DNA from: Acidobacteriota bacterium
Lineage (GTDB): Bacteria; Acidobacteriota; Terriglobia; Terriglobales; Acidobacteriaceae
Reading direction: 5' to 3'
Assembly (NCBI GenBank): GCA_021813745.1
Contig: JAKAJO010000129.1
Location: 1-33,563, forward strand
DNA: 33,563 nt
The notes beneath the pieces are model-generated. The model saw only the letters and a program-made list of their open reading frames with translations. It did no database searches and was not told the DNA's origin. The position numbers were made by a program, and so were the translations under genes. Positions 26,391 through 33,563 of this stretch are shown here, one piece after another (the first letter of the stretch is position 1; each line of letters opens with the position of its first letter).

Positions 26391-26765
26391 TTACTTCATC
26401 TTCAGTTCCGTCTCAAACTCCTTGCGGGTATCCCAGTTGCTGACGGTTTTGACAACGCTTTTCCGTCCATCTTTTTCAGCCCAGAGGTCGTAGTCTTCCG
26501 ACATGTTGACCTGGGCGAAATAGAAACGTCCTTTGGCGCTGGACGTGTAACTACGGATGGCCTTTGTCTTCTCATTTTTCAGGAAGACGGTGGCAGAACT
26601 CACAGGGTTGGAATCTGCGTCCACCACGGTGCCGGAGACATTGCGCTGGCCCATGTTCTGCGCCATCGCCTGGGGCAGCAGCCCGGCTGGCGGAAACGAT
26701 GCCACGCCCAAAGCCAGGGCGATCAAAGCGATGGAAGCAACCCAACCTATGCGAATCGGCTTCAC
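26391..26765 (-). CDS. Small exported carboxypeptidase-regulatory-like (Ig-fold) protein
   Basis: A 124-residue protein. Residues 1-36 form a signal peptide with a long hydrophobic core (cut near AMAQ). The rest (about 42-124) looks like a CarboxypepD-regulatory-like domain: GTVVDADSNPVSSATVFLKN, then YTSSAKGRFYFAQV. These seven-strand folds sit at the cell surface and often bind partners; no catalytic site is expected. It starts with GTG at 26765, overlapping the TGA of the upstream LysW-like gene as GTGA, so translation is probably coupled. Function unknown. Confidence 0.72.
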   Translation of the reverse strand: MKPIRIGWVASIALIALALGVASFPPAGLLPQAMAQNMGQRNVSGTVVDADSNPVSSATVFLKNEKTKAIRSYTSSAKGRFYFAQVNMSEDYDLWAEKDGRKSVVKTVSNWDTRKEFETELKMK

Positions 26766-26956
26766 TCTTCTTCCTCCTCGTCGTAGAGCTCATCTTCCTC
26801 TTCGTCGTAGTCATCTTCGACGCGGGACAGCTCTAACGGGTCAATACCTACGACCTCGAATTCGGTTCCACATTCCTCGCAGGTAATGACATCGCCTTCT
26901 TCGACCTCGTCGAGTTCGATGTCAAGATTATTTTCGCATTCCGGGCAGCTGGGCAT
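26762..26956 (-). CDS. LysW-like zinc-ribbon protein with acidic tail
   Basis: A 64-residue protein resembling LysW, the amino-group carrier of lysine/arginine synthesis: CPEC (4, 7), CEEC (26, 29) and FEVVGIDPLELSRVEDD all fit the family. LysW proper ends in EDWGE, whose last glutamate carries the substrate; here the tail is a run of D and E ending in five glutamates, so carrier function is uncertain. A strong GAGGAGG precedes the ATG. No lysX, lysZ or lysJ gene is nearby. The downstream exported protein is translationally coupled to it. It may instead be an acidic zinc-ribbon accessory protein. Confidence 0.7.
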   Translation of the reverse strand: MPSCPECENNLDIELDEVEEGDVITCEECGTEFEVVGIDPLELSRVEDDYDEEEDELYDEEEEE

Positions 26957-27132
26957 GGCAGCCTCCTCTCCTTCCTTTCATTGTTGTCATGCGCAACGTC
27001 GGACGTCGCATGTTGTAGGATGACGTTACCTCGCGGTACGGTTCTTTTAGGTTTAGTGAGCGGCCGCCCAAAGGTCAAGTGGCAGCAATTTGCTTGCGGC
27101 TTTTGGAACTTTTGCCACACGGAGAAATCCCA

Positions 27133-28587
27133 ATGATGGCAACGAAAACAATCCTTGCGCTCGGACTGGCATTTGTTTCCCTTCCCTGCCTTGCACAGGC
27201 GGATTATCTGCAATACGGCACGCCGCTGACTCCATCGGCGCCGGACCCGGCCATCGCGAAAGCGCTGACGACGATCCAGCCGGCTTCCATACAACAGACG
27301 ATTGAAACGCTGGTTGGTTTCGGAACGCGCAGCACTCTTTCGAGCATGGAAGCGGATCTGCCCAAAGGGAAAGGAATCAACGCGGCCTCGGATTGGATCT
27401 ACGGGCAATTTGAGGCGATTTCGCGCGGGTGCGGTGGCTGCCTTGAGGTGAAGCGGGATGTCTTCACCGCCGACCAGACGAGCGGCGGGCGATGGGCGGG
27501 ACGGATTCCAAGGCCAACACGGATCACCAATGTCTACGCGATCTTGCGCGGATCGGACCCTGCTGAGGCGAACCGGATGGTGCTGGTGACCGGGCACTAT
27601 GATTCGGCTGACTTGAATCTCTTTGATGACCGTGGCGCGGCTCCAGGGGCGAATGACGACGCCTCTGGCGTGGCGGTGTCACTGGAGTGCGCGCGCGCCC
27701 TGAGCAAGCTGCACCTGCCGGCCACGATTGTGTTTGCAGCGGTGGCGGGTGAGGAGCAGGGACTTGTGGGTGCAACCCACCTGGCGCAACTGGCCCGGCA
27801 GGATGGCTGGGAATTGGAAGCGGTATTGAACAACGACATTGTGGGCGGCAACACGACGCCGGGAGATACGCAGCAACTGAAGGATCGCGTGCGCGTATTC
27901 TCCGAAGGCATTCCGGCGACGGCAACGGCGGATGAGGTGCGGCGCATTCATGCGCTGGGCGAAGAGAATGACTCACCCAGCCGCGAGCTGGCGCGGGCGA
28001 TTGCGGCCGCCGCGCGAACCTATCTCGCCGCTGGCAGCAACGCAGCAGGCTTCTCAGCTTTTCTGGTTGCACGGCCTGACCGCTACCGGCGCGGCGGCGA
28101 CCATATGGCCTTCAACCAGGAGGGCTTTGCGGCGGTGCGCTTCACGGAGTGGCGTGAGGACTTTCAGCACCAGCATCAGAACGTTGTGCGACCCGCGGCC
28201 GGATCGAATGAGCCGGTGCTGGGCGATCTGCCCGAGTTTGTGGACTTCCGCTATGTAGCGCAGGTGGCACGGCTGAATGCGGCCACGCTGGCGACGCTGG
28301 CCGCTGCACCGGGTCCGCCTGTGCATGTGAAGATCGAGCTGAAAGGCCTGGACAACGGCACGACGCTGACGTGGGAAGCCCCAACGGGAGGGCGCGTGGC
28401 ACACTACCAGGTGGTGTGGCGCGAAACGACGGCCCAGGATTGGCAATATGGAAAGCTGATCGACCCGCCGGCTACCGGATCCGAGGTCCAGGTCCGCCTG
28501 CCGATCTCCAAAGACAACGTTGTTTTTGGGGTGCGCTCAGTGGATGCGAAGGGTCATGCGAGCGTGGTGGCGATCCCCGCGATGTAG
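27133..28587 (+). CDS. Exported M28-family aminopeptidase
   Basis: A 484-residue secreted zinc peptidase. A signal peptide (6-22, cut after CLAQA) leads to the M28 catalytic domain. The di-zinc ligands are H155 in VTGHYDSAD, D175/D176 in GANDDASGV, E207/E208 in AGEEQG, D235 in NNDIVGG and H324 in GGDHMAFN. The C-terminal part (about 395-484) looks like a fibronectin-type or similar beta-sandwich (LTWEAPTGGRVAHYQVVWRE), perhaps for substrate binding. It probably trims peptides outside the cytoplasm for nutrition. A GGAG sits eight bases before the ATG. It is divergent from the LysW-like gene (176-base gap). Confidence 0.88.
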   Translation: MMATKTILALGLAFVSLPCLAQADYLQYGTPLTPSAPDPAIAKALTTIQPASIQQTIETLVGFGTRSTLSSMEADLPKGKGINAASDWIYGQFEAISRGCGGCLEVKRDVFTADQTSGGRWAGRIPRPTRITNVYAILRGSDPAEANRMVLVTGHYDSADLNLFDDRGAAPGANDDASGVAVSLECARALSKLHLPATIVFAAVAGEEQGLVGATHLAQLARQDGWELEAVLNNDIVGGNTTPGDTQQLKDRVRVFSEGIPATATADEVRRIHALGEENDSPSRELARAIAAAARTYLAAGSNAAGFSAFLVARPDRYRRGGDHMAFNQEGFAAVRFTEWREDFQHQHQNVVRPAAGSNEPVLGDLPEFVDFRYVAQVARLNAATLATLAAAPGPPVHVKIELKGLDNGTTLTWEAPTGGRVAHYQVVWRETTAQDWQYGKLIDPPATGSEVQVRLPISKDNVVFGVRSVDAKGHASVVAIPAM

Positions 28588-28604
28588 GGCGGCGGGCTCC
28601 GTTC

Positions 28605-29459
28605 ATGACATCGGCAGGCGGAACGATATACCCTTGCCTTACGATGCGAAGGCTTGGCACCACTCCGCTTGCTTTTCCGGATTTTCGGGGCGCGACGCGT
28701 CGCCTGATCCTTGTCAATCTGGCGGCATACTTCGTCCTGATCGTGATGCATGTGGTCACGCCAGCGCTCGCGGGAAGCGCGGTGGGACTGCTGACGTTTG
28801 ATCCCTTCTCGTTTCTGCACGGAGCGCTGTGGCAGCCGCTGACGTACAGCCTGATCCATGTGGGCCTGATTGGGACCATGTTTGAGCTGTTGTCTTTATG
28901 GTTCCTGGCGGGATTTCTGGAAGGGATGCATGCGGACGGCTGGGTTATGGGTCTGTATGCCGCTTCAGTGCTTGGAACGGCGGCGGCCGGTGCGCTGCTG
29001 TATGGCGCGGGCGTGGCCTTTCGGCTGCCGGTGGACGCGGTGCCGCTGTATGGATGCTTTGGAGGCATTTTTGGCCTCTTGGTGGCCATTGGCGTGCTGT
29101 ATGGCGATACGGAGTTTCTGCTCCTCTTCATGATTGGGATCAAGGCCCGGTACATGGCCATCATTTACGGGCTGGTGGCGATTGCGATGCTCTTCAGCAC
29201 GCAGCGGATGTACGCCTTTGCGCAACTGGGAGGCGCGCTGGCGGGATGGCTGTACCTCAGGGTGGCGTCGCGGCGCGGGCTGAGCTTCGCGGTGAGCGAG
29301 CGCTGGTATGGGCTGCGCAATAGCTATTACCGGTGGAAGCGGCGGCGTGCGGCGCGAAAGTTTGAGGTGTACATGCGTAAGCAGGGACGCACGGTACGCT
29401 TTGACGGCCAGGGCCGGCTCATCGACGAGGACCACGACGACAAGAACCGATGGAATTGA
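28605..29459 (+). CDS. Rhomboid-like membrane protein lacking catalytic residues
   Basis: A 284-residue membrane protein with a rhomboid fold: FHGALWQ-type entry WQPLTYSLIHVGLIGTMFEL (77-96), several helices, and YGCFGGIFGLLVA (149-161) where active rhomboids have GxSG. The serine position is F152, and the late-helix histidine position (AQLGGALAG) is Q207. Both catalytic residues are gone, so it cannot be a normal serine protease. Pseudoproteases such as iRhoms and derlins act as chaperones or quality-control factors; the bacterial role is unknown. A basic and acidic cytoplasmic tail follows from 220. The start could also be the ATG at 28644. It lies 17 bases past the M28 peptidase and may be co-transcribed. 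Confidence 0.78.
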   Translation: MTSAGGTIYPCLTMRRLGTTPLAFPDFRGATRRLILVNLAAYFVLIVMHVVTPALAGSAVGLLTFDPFSFLHGALWQPLTYSLIHVGLIGTMFELLSLWFLAGFLEGMHADGWVMGLYAASVLGTAAAGALLYGAGVAFRLPVDAVPLYGCFGGIFGLLVAIGVLYGDTEFLLLFMIGIKARYMAIIYGLVAIAMLFSTQRMYAFAQLGGALAGWLYLRVASRRGLSFAVSERWYGLRNSYYRWKRRRAARKFEVYMRKQGRTVRFDGQGRLIDEDHDDKNRWN

Positions 29460-29546
29460 CCGCACTTTTTTTGCGGATGGGCGCGGCAATCTTGTATTTT
29501 TGCGTGCCCCGAATCGGGCCGGCCATCCGCTACAATCCATGAGGAC

Positions 29547-30491
29547 ATGAGCACACAGATTGCATTTTTGTTTCCGGGGCAGGGCTCGCAGGCCGTAGGT
29601 ATGGGCCGCGAACTGGCCGAGCATTTTGCCGTGGCGAAGGCCACCTTTGCCGAGGCCGATGAGGCGTGCGGGTTTGCGCTGTCGCGGCTGTGCTTTGAAG
29701 GGCCAGAGGATGAACTGCGGCTGACGGAGAACACGCAGCCGGCGATTTTGACGGTGAGCGTGGCGGCGCTGCGCGTGCTGGCCGAGCAGGGCGTGACGCC
29801 GTCGCTGGCTGCAGGGCACTCGCTGGGCGAGTGGTCGGCGCATGTGGCAGCGGGGACGCTTAACTTTGCCGACGCGGTGCGCGCGGTGAAGGCACGCGGG
29901 CGCGCCATGCAGCAGGCGGTTCCGGCGGGACAGGGTGCGATGGCGGCGGTGCTGCAACTGGATGCGGCGCAGGTGGCCGAGGCCTGCGCGGAGGCTGCGC
30001 GGGAGACAGGCCTGACGGTGCAGGCGGCGAATCTGAATTCGCCGGGGCAGACGGTGATTTCCGGCGCGGTGGCGGCGGTGGAAAAAGCCGCGGCGCTGGC
30101 TAAGGCAAGGGGCGCGCGGCGGACGGTGATGCTGCCGGTGAGCGCGCCGTTCCACTGCGCGCTGATGCAGCCTGCGCAGGAAGAAGTGGCGCGGGTGCTG
30201 GATGGCATTGCGCTGGGCGAGCCGCGGATTCCCGTGGCGGCGAATGTGACCGGTGAGCTGGTAACGACGGCTGAGGCGGCGCGCGATGCGCTGGTGCGGC
30301 AGGTGACAGGCGCGGTGCGCTGGGTGGAGTGCGTGCAGGCGCTGATCGGCGCGGGCGCAACGGCGTTTGTGGAGGTGGGTCCGGGCAAGGTGCTGTGCGG
30401 GCTGATGAAGCAGATTGACGGCACGCAGAAGGCTCTAAACGTGGAAGACGCGGCGAGCCTGGAGAAGACGCTGGCGGAGTTGAAGAGCTAG
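29547..30491 (+). CDS. fabD: Malonyl-CoA:ACP transacylase FabD
   Basis: A 314-residue FabD, which loads malonyl onto acyl carrier protein for fatty acid synthesis. FLFPGQGSQAVGMG opens the domain. The catalytic serine is S92 in GHSLGE, the arginine lies in the KARGRAMQ stretch (about 117), and H203 in PVSAPFHCALM completes the dyad. It stands alone without fabH, fabG or acpP beside it. A GAGGAC box directly precedes the ATG. A TACAAT at 29531-29536 lies only ten bases before the start, so a promoter there would give an almost leaderless message. It converges with the FkbM gene. Confidence 0.94.
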   Translation: MSTQIAFLFPGQGSQAVGMGRELAEHFAVAKATFAEADEACGFALSRLCFEGPEDELRLTENTQPAILTVSVAALRVLAEQGVTPSLAAGHSLGEWSAHVAAGTLNFADAVRAVKARGRAMQQAVPAGQGAMAAVLQLDAAQVAEACAEAARETGLTVQAANLNSPGQTVISGAVAAVEKAAALAKARGARRTVMLPVSAPFHCALMQPAQEEVARVLDGIALGEPRIPVAANVTGELVTTAEAARDALVRQVTGAVRWVECVQALIGAGATAFVEVGPGKVLCGLMKQIDGTQKALNVEDAASLEKTLAELKS

Positions 30492-30537
30492 AGCGGCATT
30501 GCCTCCTGCATCGCACGTACACCGGTCCGCGGGTGGC

Positions 30538-31467
30538 TCACGAGTGCAGGACAGAATCGACTGGCGCAGCCGGGGGATGGAACAAAAAGTTTGCGGTGTC
30601 AAACTGCCCCCCGCACAGATAGCCCTGTGCAGACAGAAATTCCGTGATTGCCGAAGTGCTGGAGCCCATGGGAGCGAGGAGCAGATCATCGAGTTCGATG
30701 AGCACCGTGGGACGGAATCGCTTGAGGGTCTCGATCGCACCGTTTAATACAAGCTGTTCCGCGCCCTCCACATCGATTTTCACCACGTCGACGCGTGAGA
30801 CCGCCGCTTCGCGAAGAATGGCGTCGAGTGTGCGAACCGGAACCTGATAGCTTTTCCCCCCTTGCCCATATTGTGTTGCGTTGGCCTGGGAGAGCGAAGT
30901 GCTTCCTGTGTTCGATTGCGACGCTGCGAAAAGGGTCAGCGTGCCCTGCTTATCGGCACAGGCCACGGGCACCACCAAGATGTCATTTGCCTGGCTGGCC
31001 TCAATGTTCTTGCGAAGAATCGTCAGCATCTCCGGGTTCGGTTCCACGGCAATCACGCGGCCGGACGGACCCACAATTTTTGCGGCCTTCAGCGAGCAAT
31101 ACCCATCGTGGGCGCCGATGTCGACGAAGGTTGCGCCGGGCGCTAGGTGTTGTGCCATGGCAAGCCAGGTGTCCTGATCCCAGGTACCGGTCTCAAGAAT
31201 GACGCGGGCGATGAGATCTTTGTCGTCCAGTTGCATGCGGACATCGGGCTCAACCTGAACCCACACGGGGACAGAGGATTTGAGGAATGGCCTGATCAAG
31301 CGCGGAATGCCCTTGCCTCTGGAAAAAGGCCAGAGGGAAAACCAGCTTCTTCGCAGCGCGTAGTAGACGCTTGTTTGTGAGGCTGCGGTCGTGGCGGCTT
31401 GCGCGATCACGAGACAAAGCAGAAGGATGGCAAGAGAAGCGATCGAAAGAAGGACGAAATGACTCAC
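30538..31467 (-). CDS. Membrane-anchored FkbM-family methyltransferase
   Basis: A 309-residue protein that begins with a membrane helix (about 4-22), unlike many soluble FkbM enzymes. The SAM site FVDIGAHDGY (114-123), the acidic VEPNPEM (141-147) and the FkbM hallmark VVKIDVEGAE (228-237) are intact. FkbM enzymes methylate hydroxyls of sugars, lipids or secondary metabolites; the target is unknown, but an anchored form suits a lipid or glycan at the membrane. The start codon is GTG, with AAGG about ten bases upstream. It follows an unknown membrane protein and ddl on the same strand. Confidence 0.82.
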   Translation of the reverse strand: MSHFVLLSIASLAILLLCLVIAQAATTAASQTSVYYALRRSWFSLWPFSRGKGIPRLIRPFLKSSVPVWVQVEPDVRMQLDDKDLIARVILETGTWDQDTWLAMAQHLAPGATFVDIGAHDGYCSLKAAKIVGPSGRVIAVEPNPEMLTILRKNIEASQANDILVVPVACADKQGTLTLFAASQSNTGSTSLSQANATQYGQGGKSYQVPVRTLDAILREAAVSRVDVVKIDVEGAEQLVLNGAIETLKRFRPTVLIELDDLLLAPMGSSTSAITEFLSAQGYLCGGQFDTANFLFHPPAAPVDSVLHS

Positions 31468-31581
31468 GTGCGTGCCCTTGGAAACTGCTTATCCTGCGCC
31501 GCACGGATTTGGAGTCGCGCGGGTCAGGAATACATCGGTCATGGTGAAACCGGGTGTTGACGAACTGCTGCAGAAGGCGAA

Positions 31582-32082
31582 CTACGGCCCGAGGTAGAGC
31601 TCGACGGGTGAGAAGCCGAGCGTGTGGGTAGCTGGGTCGTAGTCGAGGAACAGCGCATTGCTCTTCAGGTTGTTGATCCGGATGCCCATGATGAGCACAT
31701 TGCCGGAGCGGCGAGCGGCGAGGATCTTGTGACTGTGGATGGGGCCGTAGTCATTGGCAGCGCTGGTGGGACTCCAGTCCTGTTGGAAGCGCGTGAATGG
31801 GTATTCGGCATGCTGGCTGCTGTGCTGCTTCCAGGCTGGGTCATGGGTCCAGATGGCATAGGCCTTTTCAAGATCGTTCTGCTGAATGGCTTCCAGGAAG
31901 TGGTTGGCGGCCATGCGGCCGCGGAAATGAGTCCACCAGTTCCAGGGCCAGTCGACGGGCATACCGGAGGCGAACCAGCCTCCGATGAGGAGAGCAAAAA
32001 AGAGTCCCACCGCGGCGTACAGCAGCGTGGCGCGGCGCCGGGCGCGGGCTTCATCGAAAACAGGAGCATCAAGCAGGGTCAT
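31582..32082 (-). CDS. Unknown single-pass membrane protein
   Basis: A 166-residue protein I do not recognise. A basic N-terminus (RARRR) leads into one helix (about 19-39). The C-terminal part, rich in W, H and Y (NHFLEAIQQNDLEKAYAIW and others), resembles small SnoaL/NTF2-like or Tim44-like extracytoplasmic domains in its helix spacing, but this is only a hint. A GAGGGA lies eight bases before the ATG. It sits 98 bases after ddl and 114 bases before the FkbM gene, so the three may share a transcript. Confidence 0.65.
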   Translation of the reverse strand: MTLLDAPVFDEARARRRATLLYAAVGLFFALLIGGWFASGMPVDWPWNWWTHFRGRMAANHFLEAIQQNDLEKAYAIWTHDPAWKQHSSQHAEYPFTRFQQDWSPTSAANDYGPIHSHKILAARRSGNVLIMGIRINNLKSNALFLDYDPATHTLGFSPVELYLGP

Positions 32083-32180
32083 CCGTGTGGTCCCTCGTGG
32101 TCAGGATACGGCATTGGAACGATGGCGCCCGTTTCTGGATATTTCGACACCGGGCAGCCGTAAGTTGTTCCACGCCCATG

Positions 32181-33344
32181 CTACTCCTGCAAGGTGTACG
32201 TGGTGCGGCTCTTCTCCTGGTGGCGCTCGAGGGCCAGCTCGATGAGGCGCGTGATGAGGTCGCGGTAGGGGATGCCGGTGGCCTCCCAGAGCTTGGGGTA
32301 CATGCTGATCTGGGTGAAGCCGGGGAGGGTGTTGACCTCGTTGAGATAGATGCGCTGGCGGCCGCCGGGCTCCATGAGGAAGTCAACGCGGGCGAGGCCG
32401 GCGAGATCACAGGCCTTGAAGGCCTGGATGGCCATGGCGCGGATTTGCGCGGACTGGGCGCGGGTGAGTTTCGCAGGAATGACGGGGACGGAACCTTCGG
32501 AGAGATATTTAGCCTCGTAGTCGTAGAACTCCTTGCCGGGAATGATTTCGCCGACGACGCTGGCTTTGGGATCGTCATTGCCGAGGACGGCGACTTCCAG
32601 CTCGCGGGCCTTGGCGCGCGGGCCGCCGACGCCCTCTTCCACGACGAGCTTGCGGTCATAGCGCGCGGCGAGGGTGAGTGCGGGGCTGAGCTCTTTGCGG
32701 TTGTGCGCTTTGCTGATGCCGACGGAGGAGCCGAGGTTGGCGGGCTTGACGAAGACGGGATAGCGCAGCGCAGCCTCAATGGCGGCGATGGCCTTGCGCG
32801 GGGATTTCTCCCAGTCGCGGCGCAGGAGGGTGACGTGGCGCACGATGGGCAGGCCGGCCTGCGCGAAGAGGCGCTTCATCGCGTCCTTGTCCATGCCGGC
32901 GGCGGAGCCGAGGACGCCGGAGCCGACATAAGCGATGCCGGCGAGCTCAAAGAGGCCCTGGATGGTGCCGTCTTCGCCGAAGGTGCCGTGGAGGACGGGA
33001 AAAACGACGTCGAGGGATTTTTCCTGGTTTTGAACGAGGCTTGCGGAAGAGCGGGGCTCGGGCGCGAGCAGCGTGGGGATGCCTTCATGGAGCAGGCGCG
33101 CACCGGGCGTGGCCTCGGGGTCGCCTGCGCGGAGATGGCGCGCGGAGGCGGGATGCGTGCCTTCAAGCAGGCTGTGGGCATCGGCGGCGGCGAGCCAGCG
33201 GCCCTCGCGGGTGATGCCGATGGGGACGACGTCGAATTTGCTGCGGTCGATGGCGCTGAGGATGGAGGCGGCGGAGAGAAGCGAGACCTCATGCTCGCCG
33301 CTGCGGCCACCGAAGAGAATGCCTACGCGGAGTTTTTTGGACAT
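32181..33344 (-). CDS. ddl: D-alanine--D-alanine ligase
   Basis: A 387-residue ATP-grasp ligase that makes D-Ala-D-Ala for peptidoglycan. It opens VGILFGGRSGEHEVSLLSA. VFPVLHGTFGEDGTIQG, FVKPANLGSSVGISKA, ELEVAVLGN, ARVDFLM and LNEVNTLPGFTQISMYPKLW are all hallmarks. The GSSVGIS loop and the NEVN metal site look intact. A region near residues 55-105 is somewhat long, as in DdlA-type enzymes. I start at the ATG before SKKLRV; the frame stays open 22 codons upstream but reads into the IS flank without similarity. The ribosome-binding site is weak (AAGAAAG). The IS end lies about 100 bases upstream. Confidence 0.94.
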   Translation of the reverse strand: MSKKLRVGILFGGRSGEHEVSLLSAASILSAIDRSKFDVVPIGITREGRWLAAADAHSLLEGTHPASARHLRAGDPEATPGARLLHEGIPTLLAPEPRSSASLVQNQEKSLDVVFPVLHGTFGEDGTIQGLFELAGIAYVGSGVLGSAAGMDKDAMKRLFAQAGLPIVRHVTLLRRDWEKSPRKAIAAIEAALRYPVFVKPANLGSSVGISKAHNRKELSPALTLAARYDRKLVVEEGVGGPRAKARELEVAVLGNDDPKASVVGEIIPGKEFYDYEAKYLSEGSVPVIPAKLTRAQSAQIRAMAIQAFKACDLAGLARVDFLMEPGGRQRIYLNEVNTLPGFTQISMYPKLWEATGIPYRDLITRLIELALERHQEKSRTTYTLQE

Positions 33345-33440
33345 AGTATTCTTTCTTGATTTTAGGTGGACCCCCAGTCCATGGAAGCTCCGACGACTCA
33401 AGTTCAGCACTTGGTTTACGACCGATTTCGGGGTAGACTA

Positions 33441-33563
33441 GGGCGTGTTAACACTATCTGAGCGCTTCGATGATGAGCGCGAAGCAGAGAAAGCCGAGGA
33501 ACAGGCAGTCCAGCTTCTCGAAGCGGGAGAAGATGCGGCGGTAGCCCTTGAGGCGGCGAAAGA
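33441..33563 (-). mobile_element. End of an IS5-family insertion sequence, cut by the right edge
   Basis: The end is inferred from the transposase stop at 33454 and a likely terminal repeat GGGCGTGTTAACAC (33441-33454), which includes the palindrome GTGTTAACAC (33445-33454). Just outside lies CTAG/TA-like sequence, a common IS5-type target. The exact boundary needs the other end. The transposase is read toward ddl. Confidence 0.6.
33454..33563 (-). CDS. IS5-family transposase, C-terminal fragment
   Basis: The last 36 residues are visible, reading FRRLKGYRRIFSRFEKLD and then FLGFLCFALIIEALR before the TAG. The pattern RRYRRIFxRFEKLDxxF and a hydrophobic tail are typical of the C-terminus of IS5/IS427-type DDE transposases, where YR..R..RFEK..(D) follows the last catalytic acid. 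The N-terminus lies beyond the right edge, so completeness cannot be judged. Confidence 0.75.
   Translation of the reverse strand, partial: FRRLKGYRRIFSRFEKLDCLFLGFLCFALIIEALR

Noticed and set aside
29460..29476. Terminator after the rhomboid-like gene
   Set aside because: The T-run lies in the loop of a five-base stem, not after it.

Overview
This window is a high-GC bacterial chromosome segment. It most likely comes from an Acidobacteriota genome (Acidobacteriaceae / Terriglobia type). That placement is inferred from gene content and style, not from a marker search: a membrane sensor fused to a trehalose-phosphate synthase, a solitary nuoB, a futalosine-type menaquinone gene (mqnE), many exported peptidases and lipid or sugar enzymes, an OmpA protein with Ig-like inserts, and short operons that switch strand often. 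No tRNA, rRNA, CRISPR array, prophage or recognisable defence island was seen. The only mobile DNA is an IS5-like element cut by the right edge.

Layout, left to right. At 1-954 (minus, cut by the left edge) a two-TM/HAMP sensor runs into the start of a GT20 trehalose-6-phosphate synthase domain. At 1223-4307 lie an MlaE-type permease, an MlaF-type ATPase and an exported zinc-dependent phospholipase C-like protein, a plausible envelope-lipid cluster. At 4434-12633 there are metabolic genes on alternating strands: glutaryl-CoA dehydrogenase, a ROK sugar kinase, an orphan membrane protein, an exported amidohydrolase, an exported DUF1080 protein, aminofutalosine synthase MqnE and a secreted Asp-box/BNR protein. 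At 12803-17551 lie an OmpA-like barrel protein, NuoB, and the nitrogen pair amtB-glnB, which ends in a clear terminator. At 17633-23721 (minus) are galU, mfd and an exported M20 peptidase.

From 23832 to 26329 an exported VOC protein and gatB point right. From 26391 to 26956 a LysW-like zinc ribbon overlaps a small exported protein by four bases. From 27133 to 30491 come an M28 peptidase, a catalytically dead rhomboid and fabD. From 30538 to 33344 (minus) come an anchored FkbM methyltransferase, an unknown membrane protein and ddl. The IS end lies about 100 bases upstream of ddl.

There is no single obvious new system here. The candidates most worth following are the sensor-trehalose synthase fusion, the rhomboid pseudoprotease, the LysW-like acidic-tail protein coupled to an exported partner, and the MlaF-type ATPase whose Walker B glutamate is replaced by serine.
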